From Roseovarius sp. S88 (lineage in GTDB: Bacteria > Pseudomonadota > Alphaproteobacteria > Rhodobacterales > Rhodobacteraceae): a stretch of DNA of 64,000 bases. Position 1 is the first letter of the stretch; each line of letters starts with the position of its first letter. This document shows, piece after piece, positions 49,887-59,088 of the stretch. The position numbers were made by a program, and so were the translations under genes. The stretch covers positions 372,001 to 436,000 of the forward strand of contig NZ_CP146069.1 of NCBI RefSeq assembly GCF_037023735.1. Reading direction: 5' to 3'. The notes beneath the pieces were generated by a model. The model saw nothing but the letters and a program-made list of their open reading frames with translations. It had not been told where the DNA came from and did no database searches.

Positions 49887-50555
49887 ATGATCATTTTGGA
49901 AAACCTGAGCAAGGTGTTTCATTTTCGCGGCGGTCAGAAATGTATTGCGGATCAGATCAATGCTGTCTTTCCCTCCCGCCGGTCTGTGGCTTTGCTGGGG
50001 CGAAACGGGGCTGGGAAAACATCGTTGCTGAAGATCATTTCCGGTACCATGGACCCAACAGAAGGACGTGTCATTTCCCACGGCCCTGTCTCTTGGCCGG
50101 TTGGTTTTGCCGGCTCTTTTCACGGAGACCTGACAGGGGCGCAGAACGCGCGCTTTGTGGCGCGCATCTATGGTGTGGACACCGATGACTTGATTGAATT
50201 TGTCGAGGATTTTGCCGAATTGGGTGCCCATTTTCACCAGCCGTTCCGCACTTATTCGGCCGGGATGAAATCGCGCCTTGCCTTTGGAGTGTCTATGGGT
50301 GTGCCCTTTGAGACGTATCTGGTCGACGAAGTCACGTCGGTTGGGGACGCAGCTTTTCGCGAGAAAAGTGCCGCCGTCTTTGCCGAACGAATGAAAACAG
50401 CCGGCGCGATCATGGTCTCGCATGGCATAGGTCAGTTGCGTGCGCTCTGCGACGCGGGCGCTGTTCTGGAGAAGGGTAAGCTCTATTACTACGATGATCT
50501 GGAAGAGGCGATTGCGCATCACCAATCGAACATGGCCAGTCTCGTTTTGGCCTGA
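49887..50555 (+). CDS. kpsT: Polysaccharide ABC exporter ATP-binding protein (KpsT-like)
   Basis: A 222-residue ATPase with Walker A GRNGAGKTSLLK (about 37) and the signature FRTYSAGMKSRLAFGVSMG (about 119). YSAGM in place of LSGGQ is typical of KpsT/Wzt exporters. The Walker B is TYLVDEVTSVGD. It starts 7 bases after kpsE and has no C-terminal carbohydrate-binding domain, so it is of the capsule rather than the Wzt type. Confidence 0.92.
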   Translation: MIILENLSKVFHFRGGQKCIADQINAVFPSRRSVALLGRNGAGKTSLLKIISGTMDPTEGRVISHGPVSWPVGFAGSFHGDLTGAQNARFVARIYGVDTDDLIEFVEDFAELGAHFHQPFRTYSAGMKSRLAFGVSMGVPFETYLVDEVTSVGDAAFREKSAAVFAERMKTAGAIMVSHGIGQLRALCDAGAVLEKGKLYYYDDLEEAIAHHQSNMASLVLA

Positions 50556-50664
50556 AGCGTTTCGAGATAAACCTGGATCACAGATGATCGCAAAACGCTG
50601 CGATGCTCAATCTACGCACACATTTCGCCTTTCGCTGATGTTTCAGGTTAAAGGCGAAACGCTT
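50555..50664. repeat. Palindromic intergenic element behind kpsT
   Basis: The 21 bases at 50555-50575 and 50644-50664 form an imperfect inverted repeat (17 of 21 positions pair; AAGCGTTTCG... / ...CGAAACGCTT). A second, perfect 10-bp stem (TTTCGCCTTT 50623-50632 / AAAGGCGAAA 50650-50659) competes with it. The element begins exactly at the kpsT stop and fills almost all the gap to the next gene. It may be a small mobile palindrome (MITE/REP-like) or a terminator structure. Confidence 0.55.
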
Positions 50665-50672
50665 TAAGGTGT

Positions 50673-51605
50673 TCAAACCCAACCCAGCGCACCAGCCAGG
50701 TAAAGCCCCACCGTCCCGAGCGGGGCCTGTCGTTTTAAACCCAAGGCGCGCAGGAATGCCGCGCGCTCTGCGCCTCGAGAGACTCGTGTATTTTGAAACG
50801 CTTCGATTTTGGCCCGTGCTTCAGGATTCAGAATCCCGCGATGGCGCCACAGAGTATCCAGGTTGGCCGCGATCCAGTGTTTATATGTCTGCGCACGCAA
50901 GGCATTAATGCGTGCCGTCAATGCAGCCATGCCCCGACGCGCGCCCATGACGTTGGTGTCATGCTGCCGGTAAAGCAGAACAGGTCTGGTGTCTAAAACC
51001 ACCTCTCCACCGACGCCGCTGACCAGCTGATAGATCCACCAGTCGTGGAACGGAATCTCATGATCGCAGCCAATCCGCCTGACCAGCTGCAGCGCCTCTG
51101 GTGACAAAACCATGCTGTGGCCGCTAACCACATTTTGCACCATCGCGTTGGCGAAAGAGGGAGGGTGCTGCGGCTGCTTTGAGCGGCCCAAAATCTGCAA
51201 GTTCTGCGCGACATGAAAACTTTGCGCACCATAAAGGACATACCCATGAGGGGTTTTGCGCATCATCTGCACTGCGCGGGCCAGTTTGCCCTTCAGCCAG
51301 ACATCATCCTGATCAGCCAATGCAACATAGCCGTGCGGAAAGTCCGGGTGGCACAGTAGCGACAGAAAATTGCGGCAAGACCCTTCGCCCGGGCCGCGGA
51401 GCAAACGAATGTCATGCGCATTACCGTAGTCTCGTTGAAACGCCAGCAAAATGTCCCATGTGCCATCGGTCGAGCCATCATCGCTGACCCAAAGAGACCA
51501 GTTTCCATGTGTTTGATTTACAAAGGATTGAAGCTGCTCGTGCAGAAATGCAGCACCATTATATGTGCACAGCGCAATCGCAATATGCGGAGTTAACTCT
51601 TTCAA
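50673..51605 (-). CDS. Family-2 glycosyltransferase (rhamnosyltransferase-like)
   Basis: A 310-residue GT-A enzyme with IAIALCTYNGAAFLHEQL at the start, WVSDDGSTDGTWD (nucleotide-binding Asp pair) and the DxD-type ADQDDVWLKGKL (about 97-108). The C-terminal HDWWIYQLV and the YRQHDTNVMGA segment are typical of rhamnosyltransferase-like GT2 proteins, which fits the dTDP-rhamnose genes nearby. It starts with TTG; no ATG fits the conserved N-terminus. Confidence 0.85.
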   Translation of the reverse strand: MKELTPHIAIALCTYNGAAFLHEQLQSFVNQTHGNWSLWVSDDGSTDGTWDILLAFQRDYGNAHDIRLLRGPGEGSCRNFLSLLCHPDFPHGYVALADQDDVWLKGKLARAVQMMRKTPHGYVLYGAQSFHVAQNLQILGRSKQPQHPPSFANAMVQNVVSGHSMVLSPEALQLVRRIGCDHEIPFHDWWIYQLVSGVGGEVVLDTRPVLLYRQHDTNVMGARRGMAALTARINALRAQTYKHWIAANLDTLWRHRGILNPEARAKIEAFQNTRVSRGAERAAFLRALGLKRQAPLGTVGLYLAGALGWV

Positions 51606-51727
51606 AACGCGGCCTCAAAGACGGAATCTTCTAAAGAAATTCTCGTGCACACCCTGCCACAGCGACATTAAAATTTATTCTATTCGCCAAGAATCCGCCG
51701 CGATCTGAGCGTCGAAATGCACAGCTT

Positions 51728-54268
51728 TTGAAGCATTCTGTCTACGTGAGTGGTTTGGGCGAGGGTAAGGTTTTGTACTTCAATTACGAACGGCGTGTGT
51801 TGCCGTCATCCGGTCAGGCCGCAGCAGGGTTTTCTGATGCCGAGTTGTTCTGGCACGAGGGTCAGATTTGGCTGGGCGCGACCACGGCTGACGCAGACGA
51901 GGTTCTGAATTGGCAGGTCACGGGCACGGTAACACAAGGAACAACCACATCTCTTGCTGGTGCATCAGGTCTGTCTACTCCATTGACCCTTCAGAACGGC
52001 ACGCTGGATGGGCAGGATGTGCTATGGTCCTTTGGCCTTAATGACCTTGGCTTCACGGCCTATATCGTTGACCCAGGCGGTGCGCTTAATCCAGTGTTGA
52101 GCGGCGGCGCGGGCCAGGGAGCGATCCTGTCTTTGATTCATGACACATCGGGGCCTCAGGATCTGATCTACACCACCAGTCGGGAACGCGGTGAAATCGA
52201 CATTTGGCAACGCACAGGCGCGGGTGTCGCGCTATGGCAGAGCATACCTACGGCCCAAAGCCCCACCGGAACCGATGACCTGTTGTTGGCACAGGTCCAG
52301 ATCGGAAGCAATCAGTACATCCTGTCTGTTTCGAGTTCCGAAAGCACGATCAACAGCTACGCCCAAGACTCGCTGAACGGTCTGGTGCTTCGCGATACGA
52401 TCGGGGCGCAAAATGGGTTTGGCGTGGCCTCGCCTTCGGCCATTGAAGTCGTGCAATTCGGTGGAGAGACCTTTGTCATCGTTGCGGCCTCCGGGAGCAG
52501 CACGCTATCGGTAATGGCCATTTCTGCGACGGGTATGATTGAAGCACGCGACCAGGTTATCGATGATCTCAACAGTCGGTTTTCAGGTGTCAGCGAAATC
52601 AAGGTCGTCACCGCCGGATCGCAGGTCTTTGTGATTGCTAGTGGATTGGACGATGGTTTGAGCCTGTTCACACTCTTGCCCGGAGGGCGTCTGGTCCATC
52701 TGGAAAGTCTGGAAGGCACACAAGAAGCACCCATCAACGATCTGACCTCGCTGGCGGTGTTTTATGACGGTGCAACTCTGCACCTTTACACAACGTCAGA
52801 AGCGGCAAGTGCTGTGGATGGCTGGAGCGTCGACATAAACCCAGGAGCCGTTCTGACGGCCGCATCTGGTGGCGGGACGGTGACCGGAACGTCGCAGAAC
52901 GATGTTCTTATGGGGTCGGACAATGCGGATCACCTCAACGGCAATGCGGGTCGCGATATTCTATTCGATGGCGCAGGATTTGACACGCTGACGGGTGGGA
53001 GCGGCGAGGACCTTTTCATCCTGACAGCAGACGGTACACAAGACCGCATCAACGGTTTTGAGGTGGGCCAAGATCGGATCGACCTCAGCAGCTGGGGTCG
53101 AATTTATTCCAAGTCTTCCTTGCATTTCCAGGAACTTAGTAATGGTATCCGTATTTCATTTGGGGATGAACGTCTGGATATCTTCTCGTCGGATTTCACA
53201 ACAATCACTGAAGGTATGCTCAGTGACACTGATTTGATTGGTTTGGGGCACGTGGATGTCGGGCTTTGGGTCGAGTCCGAGATATGGGAAGGCACGCAAA
53301 CCGATGATGTCTTCAACGGCAATTTGGCGGGAGATGTGCTCTCTGGTCTTGGCGGGGCGGATATCCTCTCTGGTGGCGGGGGCAATGACACGCTGAATGG
53401 TGGTGCCGGTGCGGATGTTCTGGACGGTGGCGATGGGGTTGATACCGCAGACTATACTGGATCTTTGGGGTCGCTTCGCGTTGATTTGATGTTTGCGACT
53501 GTCAACACAAACGTCGCCGCCGGGGACAGTTTTGTTAGCATTGAAAATGTGATCGGAAGTCAGGGTCAGGACAACCTGCGCGGCACATTGGACGACAACC
53601 TGCTGCTGGGGATGCGCAATGTAGACTATCTCTACGGTCGGCGCGGGGAGGACACGCTGATGGGCGGTATTGGCGATGACGTTCTCTTTGGAGGGGTGGA
53701 TGGTGATTTATTGGATGGGGGTCCGGATCGAGATCGCGCTCAGTATTCTGAAAGCCTGACAGCTGTGACTGTTGATCTGTTGAATCCGTCAACGAATACC
53801 GGCGAAGCCGCAGGTGACACATTCGTCGACATCGAAGACATTGCCGGCTCGACATATGACGATGATCTACTTGGTGACACTGGGGAGAACCGGCTCTTTG
53901 GCCGTGAGGGGGCCGACAGGCTCTATGGTCGGGCCGGGGCGGATTATCTCAATGGAGGCGCGCACTCGGACCGATTGGACGGCGGGGCAGGGGATGATGT
54001 GATGCGTGGTGGAACACACAACGACACGTTCGTCTTTAACGGCGGGGCCGACATCGTCGAAGACTTCAGTTTATCCCACGCCGACCGCATCGCCATTGAA
54101 CGTGCCTATGTCCCAGAAATCGTTGGCCTGACTGCTGTAGAAATCGTCACAAACTACGCTGCCGTGGAAAACGGCGCGGTTGTTCTGGATTTTGGTGACG
54201 GAGACAGTCTGACCTTGCTGAACTATTCCGACATGAACGAATTATCTAACCACTTATTTTCATTTTAA
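51728..54268 (+). CDS. RTX-type calcium-binding protein with beta-propeller-like N-terminus
   Basis: An 846-residue secreted-type protein. No N-terminal signal peptide is seen, as expected for type I secretion. Residues about 1-370 contain repeated short beta motifs (VSGLGEGKVLYFNYERR; FVIVAASGSSTLSVMAI; LHLYTTSEAASAVDGW) suggestive of a beta-propeller. Four blocks of GGxGxD nonapeptides follow at about 386-430, 521-575, 611-665 and 708-775, for example GGGGNDTLNGGAGADVLDGG. The acidic C-terminus ends in hydrophobic residues. It starts with TTG and no ATG is available. No type I exporter is in the window. Confidence 0.85.
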   Translation: MKHSVYVSGLGEGKVLYFNYERRVLPSSGQAAAGFSDAELFWHEGQIWLGATTADADEVLNWQVTGTVTQGTTTSLAGASGLSTPLTLQNGTLDGQDVLWSFGLNDLGFTAYIVDPGGALNPVLSGGAGQGAILSLIHDTSGPQDLIYTTSRERGEIDIWQRTGAGVALWQSIPTAQSPTGTDDLLLAQVQIGSNQYILSVSSSESTINSYAQDSLNGLVLRDTIGAQNGFGVASPSAIEVVQFGGETFVIVAASGSSTLSVMAISATGMIEARDQVIDDLNSRFSGVSEIKVVTAGSQVFVIASGLDDGLSLFTLLPGGRLVHLESLEGTQEAPINDLTSLAVFYDGATLHLYTTSEAASAVDGWSVDINPGAVLTAASGGGTVTGTSQNDVLMGSDNADHLNGNAGRDILFDGAGFDTLTGGSGEDLFILTADGTQDRINGFEVGQDRIDLSSWGRIYSKSSLHFQELSNGIRISFGDERLDIFSSDFTTITEGMLSDTDLIGLGHVDVGLWVESEIWEGTQTDDVFNGNLAGDVLSGLGGADILSGGGGNDTLNGGAGADVLDGGDGVDTADYTGSLGSLRVDLMFATVNTNVAAGDSFVSIENVIGSQGQDNLRGTLDDNLLLGMRNVDYLYGRRGEDTLMGGIGDDVLFGGVDGDLLDGGPDRDRAQYSESLTAVTVDLLNPSTNTGEAAGDTFVDIEDIAGSTYDDDLLGDTGENRLFGREGADRLYGRAGADYLNGGAHSDRLDGGAGDDVMRGGTHNDTFVFNGGADIVEDFSLSHADRIAIERAYVPEIVGLTAVEIVTNYAAVENGAVVLDFGDGDSLTLLNYSDMNELSNHLFSF

Positions 54269-54360
54269 AAAATGCAATAATACAGGCAACGCGCGCCTCG
54301 CTTACATCTTTTTTAACCTTCGACAGCAGCCTGAGGCCATCTTGTCCTCACAGGTGCGCT

Positions 54361-55470
54361 ATGTCCGAAGAAACCCCGGTATTGTCCCTTCCGCTGATCC
54401 AACCGTCGCAGGCTCAGAAACATGTCACTCATAACGAAGCGCTAATGCGGCTTGATGCCTTAGTGCAAGCCGTGGTTCTGACACGTGACAGCATATCGCC
54501 ACCATCAGACCCGGATGCGGGGGAATGCCATATCGTACCAAGTGCTGCGACAGGTGTGTGGTCCGGGCAGGATCATGCGCTGGCCTACTTCGACGGCACG
54601 GCCTGGCAGTTCCTAGCGGCGCGGCCCGGCTGGCGTGTGTACGTTTTGAGCGACTTGCAAACTGTCTTCTGGGATGGCTCGGCTTGGACGGGTGAGACCG
54701 CGTCGTTTCAAAATCTAAACGGAGTAGGCATCGGCACGAATTCGGACAGCACAAACCGTTTGGCCGTTTCCTCAGAGGCCAGTCTTCTGAGCCACGATGG
54801 TGCTGGACATCAACTCAAGATTAACAAATCCGCCGCAGCAGACACAGCCAGCCTTCTGTTTCAAACCGGTTGGTCCGGACGTGCCGAAATGGGAACCGCA
54901 GGTGATGACGCCTTTGCAATCAAAGTCAGTGCAGATGGGGCCGCGTGGCACACCGCGTTGAGCTTTGATCCCGGCACCGGTTTGGCCACAGGCGACGCAG
55001 TTCAAACCAGCGCTACCGACACCTCCGCCGGACGACTGATGCGTGCTGATTTCGGTTATGGTCCGGGCAATGTTCTGGGTGCTGTGTCGGAGTCCGCAGG
55101 TGTGCCCACCGGGGCCGTGATCGAACGGGCAAGTACGGTCAATGGTGACTACATCCGCTTCGCTGATGGAACACAGATTTGCCAGTTCAACGCCTCTCTG
55201 AGCTATATCAGCGCGGGGCTGTGTTCGGCGGTTTGGACGTTTCCAGCTGGCTTCGTCAGTGGCAGCACGCCGCAGGTGCAAGGCACCCTCAACAGCGACA
55301 GCCTTGCGGCGTCCGCGCCGTCTGTAACAGTTGCGGGACTGACCGGCATGACCATCTCAGGTCTTGGCGCGACCTCCGTGACTTTGAACGTCAACGCGCT
55401 GGCAAGTGCCAGTTTTGGAAGTGGTGAAAGCGTTGACTTGGGTGTTCTCGCGATTGGACGCTGGTACTAA
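54361..55470 (+). CDS. DUF2793 protein, phage/GTA spike-like
   Basis: A 369-residue protein. Residues about 1-115 match DUF2793, with LSLPLIQPSQAQKHVTHNEA, ALAYFDGTAWQFLAARPGW and VFWDGSAWTG. A beta-rich middle follows (GIGTNSDSTNRLAV, LLFQTGWSGRAEMGTAGDD). The C-terminal region (YIRFADGTQICQFNASLS, about 262) resembles tail-fibre tips. DUF2793 proteins are encoded by phages and gene transfer agents of Rhodobacterales. No other phage genes are nearby, so a stand-alone head-spike or fibre gene is the likeliest reading. Confidence 0.8.
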   Translation: MSEETPVLSLPLIQPSQAQKHVTHNEALMRLDALVQAVVLTRDSISPPSDPDAGECHIVPSAATGVWSGQDHALAYFDGTAWQFLAARPGWRVYVLSDLQTVFWDGSAWTGETASFQNLNGVGIGTNSDSTNRLAVSSEASLLSHDGAGHQLKINKSAAADTASLLFQTGWSGRAEMGTAGDDAFAIKVSADGAAWHTALSFDPGTGLATGDAVQTSATDTSAGRLMRADFGYGPGNVLGAVSESAGVPTGAVIERASTVNGDYIRFADGTQICQFNASLSYISAGLCSAVWTFPAGFVSGSTPQVQGTLNSDSLAASAPSVTVAGLTGMTISGLGATSVTLNVNALASASFGSGESVDLGVLAIGRWY

Positions 55471-55524
55471 ACTGGTTCTCGACACTCTGTAATTCAGAAC
55501 TGTCGCGAGACCATTTGGGCAGGA

Positions 55525-56403
55525 TCAGCTTTCGCCCAAGCGCCCAAGTAGGTACTGACCATAGTCGTTCTTTTGGAATTTCTTGGCTCGGTCACGCAAC
55601 TCAGCATCGCTGATCCAGCCTTGTTCAAACGCAATTTCATCTGGCGAGCCGGTTTGCAGACCCTGACGTTCTTCTAGTGTACGCACGAAGTTTCCCGCAT
55701 CGAGCAATGACCCATGCGTTCCGGTGTCAAGCCAGGCATAGCCGCGCCCCATACGCTTCACGTCCAGCAAACCATCTTGCAAATAGCTTTCTAGGAGTGT
55801 GGTGATTTCCAGCTCTCCGCGGTCTGATGGTTTAACCTGTCGGGCGCGGTCCGGTGCCGAGCCATCAAGGAAGTAGAGCCCGGTTACCGCATAGTTCGAC
55901 GGCGGGTTGGCGGGTTTTTCGATGATCTGGGTCACTTGACCTTCGGCATCAAAACCGACAACGCCGTAGCGCTCTGGATCGGCCACGTTGTAGCCAAAGA
56001 CCGTGCCGCCTTCCGTCACGCCGTCAGCCTCCTGCAAGAGCTTGGTCAACCCGTGCCCAAAAAAGATATTGTCCCCCAGAACCATTGCTGACGGATTGCC
56101 GCCGAGGAATTCATCAGCCAGCAAATAGGCCTGTGCCAACCCATCCGGGGAGGGTTGTTCGATATAGGTCAAGTTCAGACCCCACTGGCTTCCGTCATCC
56201 AGTGTGCGTTTGAACTGGTCTTGGTCCTGCGGCGTTGTAATCACCGCGATGTCCCGGATGCCAGCCAGCATAAGAACACTCAGCGGATAGTAGATCATCG
56301 GCTTGTCATAGATTGGTAAGATCTGTTTTGAGACACCGATAGTTATCGGATAGAGCCGGGTTCCGGATCCGCCAGCGAGGATAATGCCCTTGCGAGATGT
56401 CAT
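55525..56403 (-). CDS. rfbA: Glucose-1-phosphate thymidylyltransferase
   Basis: First step of dTDP-L-rhamnose synthesis, making dTDP-glucose. It has 292 residues with the nucleotidyltransferase signature GGSGTRLYPITIGVSKQILP (11-30), YDKPMIYYPLS and LGDNIFFGHG (about 109), which holds the metal-binding Asp. It is the last of four same-strand rhamnose genes and ends near the converging DUF2793 gene. Confidence 0.96.
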   Translation of the reverse strand: MTSRKGIILAGGSGTRLYPITIGVSKQILPIYDKPMIYYPLSVLMLAGIRDIAVITTPQDQDQFKRTLDDGSQWGLNLTYIEQPSPDGLAQAYLLADEFLGGNPSAMVLGDNIFFGHGLTKLLQEADGVTEGGTVFGYNVADPERYGVVGFDAEGQVTQIIEKPANPPSNYAVTGLYFLDGSAPDRARQVKPSDRGELEITTLLESYLQDGLLDVKRMGRGYAWLDTGTHGSLLDAGNFVRTLEERQGLQTGSPDEIAFEQGWISDAELRDRAKKFQKNDYGQYLLGRLGES

Positions 56404-56434
56404 TGCCTGTTCCTTTACCGCCCCCGGCGGTTGC

Positions 56435-57286
56435 TTAGCCTAAAGCGTTCAATTCTTCCAGCACCGCGGCAAGATCGGCTTGCCATTCGGGCTGAGCGAT
56501 TCCGAATTGCTGTTGCGTGCTGCTGCAGTCCATCCGTGAGTTTCCAGGGCGTACCGCAGGCGTGGGGTACTGAGACGTGGGAATGGCATGGATGGTCATT
56601 GGCTTGCCGGCCTGCGCAAAAATCTCGGTGGCGAAGCCATGCCAGCTTATGTCGGGCGCACCGGAGAAATGGTAGGTCCCAGATTTGCCAGGCGCTTTGC
56701 CAAGCTGATCTGCGAGGCTCAAACAGGCCCTTGCAATCGACCTTGCAGAGGTCGGTCCGCCGATCTGGTCATCAACGACCTTCAGCTCATTCCGCGTCTC
56801 GGAGACACGCAGCATGGTTTTGACGAAATTGTTGCCGTGCGCTGAGAAGACCCAGGACGTGCGCAAGATGGCGTGGGTTGCTCCGCTTGCGCGGACAAGC
56901 GCCTCACCTTTGAGTTTGCTGCGCCCATAAGCGCCCAATGGATTGGTTTCGGCATCTGGCGCAAAAGGTGCCTTGCCTTGACCATCGAATACGTAGTCGG
57001 TCGAGATATGCACGAAAGGAACACCCAATTCGGCGCAGGCCGTGGCCATTTTACCAGGGGTGTCGCCATTGATAATCGTGGCGAGGTCTTCTTCCTCTTC
57101 GGCGCGGTCCACCGCGGTGTAGGCGGCGGCGTTGATTACAACGCTTGGGTTGGCCGCTTTGATGGCCTCAGCGCAGGCTGCGGGGTCACTCAGATCGGCC
57201 TCTGCTCTGCCAAGGCAGACGGCTTCCAACAACTGCCCCAGTTCGGTTGAGACCTGTCCGGTTTTGCCGAAAACGAGAAGGGTCAT
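56435..57286 (-). CDS. rfbD: dTDP-4-dehydrorhamnose reductase
   Basis: Last step of dTDP-L-rhamnose synthesis. It has 283 residues of the extended SDR type with VFGKTGQVSTELG (4-16), NAAAYTAVDRAEEE (about 52), STDYVFDGQG (about 95) and YGRSKLKGE (Tyr and Lys, about 119). It lies 21 bases after rfbB and 31 bases before rfbA. Confidence 0.95.
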   Translation of the reverse strand: MTLLVFGKTGQVSTELGQLLEAVCLGRAEADLSDPAACAEAIKAANPSVVINAAAYTAVDRAEEEEDLATIINGDTPGKMATACAELGVPFVHISTDYVFDGQGKAPFAPDAETNPLGAYGRSKLKGEALVRASGATHAILRTSWVFSAHGNNFVKTMLRVSETRNELKVVDDQIGGPTSARSIARACLSLADQLGKAPGKSGTYHFSGAPDISWHGFATEIFAQAGKPMTIHAIPTSQYPTPAVRPGNSRMDCSSTQQQFGIAQPEWQADLAAVLEELNALG

Positions 57287-57307
57287 TTCTGTTTGGTCCT
57301 TATTAAT

Positions 57308-58357
57308 TCAGCCGGTGCCGAGTCGTTTTCCAACGCCATCACGATCGAGTAGAGCCTGCCACCAGGCTTCGTTGTCGAGATACCATTTTACGGTTTTTCT
57401 AAGACCTTCCTCGACTGTCACGGAAGGCCGCCAACCCAGTTCGTCACGGATGCGGCTAGGGTCGATGGCATAGCGTGCATCGTGCCCCGGCCGGTCGGTC
57501 ACGAATTCAATCTGGTCTGCGTAGAGTTTGCCATCGCTGCGCGGGCGCAAGTCATCAAGGATACTGCAGAGCGTTTTCACCAATTCCAGATTGGTGCGCT
57601 CGTTCTCTCCGCCGATGTTGTAGGATCGACCAAGGGCGCCTTTCTCCAGCACCAGCAAAAGCGCATCAGCGTGGTCTTCAACATAGAGCCAGTCCCGGAT
57701 GTTCGAGCCATCGCCATAGATCGGAAGCGGCTTACCGCCAAGTGCATTAAGGATCGTGACAGGGATCAGCTTTTCCGGGAAGTGGTAAGGGCCGTAATTG
57801 TTTGAGCAGTTGGTCAGAACAACAGGTAGACCATAGGTTTCCTGCCAGGCACGGACCAGATGATCGGATGCGGCCTTGGACGCAGAATAAGGGCTGCGCG
57901 GGTCATAGGGTGTGGATTCCGTGAACTGCACGGTTGGGTCATTTGGCAATGAACCAAAAACTTCGTCTGTCGAAATATGATGAAACCGGAAGGTATCCGG
58001 TTTTCCCGCTTGCACCCAATATACTCGCGCCGCCTCCAGCATGTTGTAGGTGCCGGTGATGTTGGTTTCGATGAAATCACCTGGACCGTCAATGGAACGG
58101 TCCACGTGACTTTCGGCGGCCAAGTGCATCACGGCATCTGGTTGATGGGCCGAAAAGATGCGGTCGAGCGTGGGGCGGTCACGGATATCGGCATGTTCAA
58201 AGCTGTAGAGGTTGCTTTGAGCGGCATCGGCCACATTGTCGAGACAGGCCGCGTAGGTCAGTGCATCAAGGTTGACCACTTCATGCCCACGCGCGACGGC
58301 AAGACGCACAACCGCTGATCCGATAAAACCGGCACCGCCAGTGACAAGGATTTTCAT
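57308..58357 (-). CDS. rfbB: dTDP-glucose 4,6-dehydratase
   Basis: Second step of dTDP-L-rhamnose synthesis. It has 349 residues of the extended SDR type. [11 protein letters not shown] (6-16) binds [18 protein letters not shown] (about 77) and STDEVFGSL (about 127) are typical of Rml[16 protein letters not shown] carries the catalytic Tyr and Lys (about 155-159). It lies 5 bases after rfbC. Confidence 0.97.
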   Translation of the reverse strand: MKILVTGGAGFIGSAVVRLAVARGHEVVNLDALTYAACLDNVADAAQSNLYSFEHADIRDRPTLDRIFSAHQPDAVMHLAAESHVDRSIDGPGDFIETNITGTYNMLEAARVYWVQAGKPDTFRFHHISTDEVFGSLPNDPTVQFTESTPYDPRSPYSASKAASDHLVRAWQETYGLPVVLTNCSNNYGPYHFPEKLIPVTILNALGGKPLPIYGDGSNIRDWLYVEDHADALLLVLEKGALGRSYNIGGENERTNLELVKTLCSILDDLRPRSDGKLYADQIEFVTDRPGHDARYAIDPSRIRDELGWRPSVTVEEGLRKTVKWYLDNEAWWQALLDRDGVGKRLGTG

Positions 58358-58362
58358 GATCT

Positions 58363-58926
58363 TTAGTCCACGTAAGAAAAGGGCGTTTCAAAATCGCGCA
58401 AAAGCGGAGCTGCGGCATCTTTTTCGGATAGAATAGGATCTCTATCAAGTCCCCAGTCGATTCCGATATCAGGGTCGTCAAACCGCACGGCGCCATCACA
58501 TTCAGACGCATAATAGTCCGAGCACTTGTAAATGATTTCGGTTTCGGGCGTCAGAGCAGCAAACCCATGCAGGAAACCTTCTGGGATAAGAAGCTGTTTG
58601 CCGTTTTCGAAGCTCAGCTCGTAGCCCACCCATTTACCGTATGTCGGGCTTCCCTTGCGAATATCCACGGCCACGTCAAAAAGAGCACCGCGTCCGCAGC
58701 GCACCAGCTTGGCCTGTGCGTGAGGGGGCGACTGAAAATGCAGGCCACGTACGGTTCCTGCCTCTTTCGAAAGCGAGTGGTTGTCCTGAACAAACTCGGT
58801 ATCAATTCCGTGCTCGGCCATGCGCGACTTATTCCAGCTTTCGCAAAAAAACCCGCGGTGATCACCAAACCGGCGCGGCTCTAGCAGTAATACGCCCGCT
58901 AAGGCGGTTTCGGTAACTGTTAACAT
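58363..58926 (-). CDS. rfbC: dTDP-4-dehydrorhamnose 3,5-epimerase
   Basis: Third enzyme of dTDP-L-rhamnose synthesis, a small cupin-fold epimerase of 187 residues. Motifs are [15 protein letters not shown] (about 18), [20 protein letters not shown] with the catalytic His (about 57-76; quoted to 20), and [20 protein letters not shown]. It is the first gene of the rfbCBDA transcription unit. Confidence 0.95.
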   Translation of the reverse strand: MLTVTETALAGVLLLEPRRFGDHRGFFCESWNKSRMAEHGIDTEFVQDNHSLSKEAGTVRGLHFQSPPHAQAKLVRCGRGALFDVAVDIRKGSPTYGKWVGYELSFENGKQLLIPEGFLHGFAALTPETEIIYKCSDYYASECDGAVRFDDPDIGIDWGLDRDPILSEKDAAAPLLRDFETPFSYVD

Positions 58927-59088
58927 TCAAACCTCTTAAATGGTGCAATACGCCCACAAACTGCCTGAAGTAAGGCGTAAATCTTCATAGTCATGACGCA
59001 ATTTATAGTCAAAATCTGTGGTGGTTGTCACGGAATCGGAGCGTGATATACCGGGCGCATTGTTAGACGTAGAAGGATTATGGTGTCC
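58927..59088. promoter_or_regulatory. Divergent rfbC/manC intergenic region
   Basis: About 160 A+T-richer bases between divergent nucleotide-sugar genes, expected to hold the rfbCBDA and manC promoters. TTGTCACGG near 59029 could be a -35 element for manC, with GATATA (59044-59049) nearby, but the spacing is short. Support is weak. Confidence 0.35.

Noticed and set aside
52885..54050. Regular repeats resembling a CRISPR or satellite array
   Set aside because: The repeats are in-frame GGxGxD codons of the RTX protein with variable spacing, not identical repeats with unique spacers.
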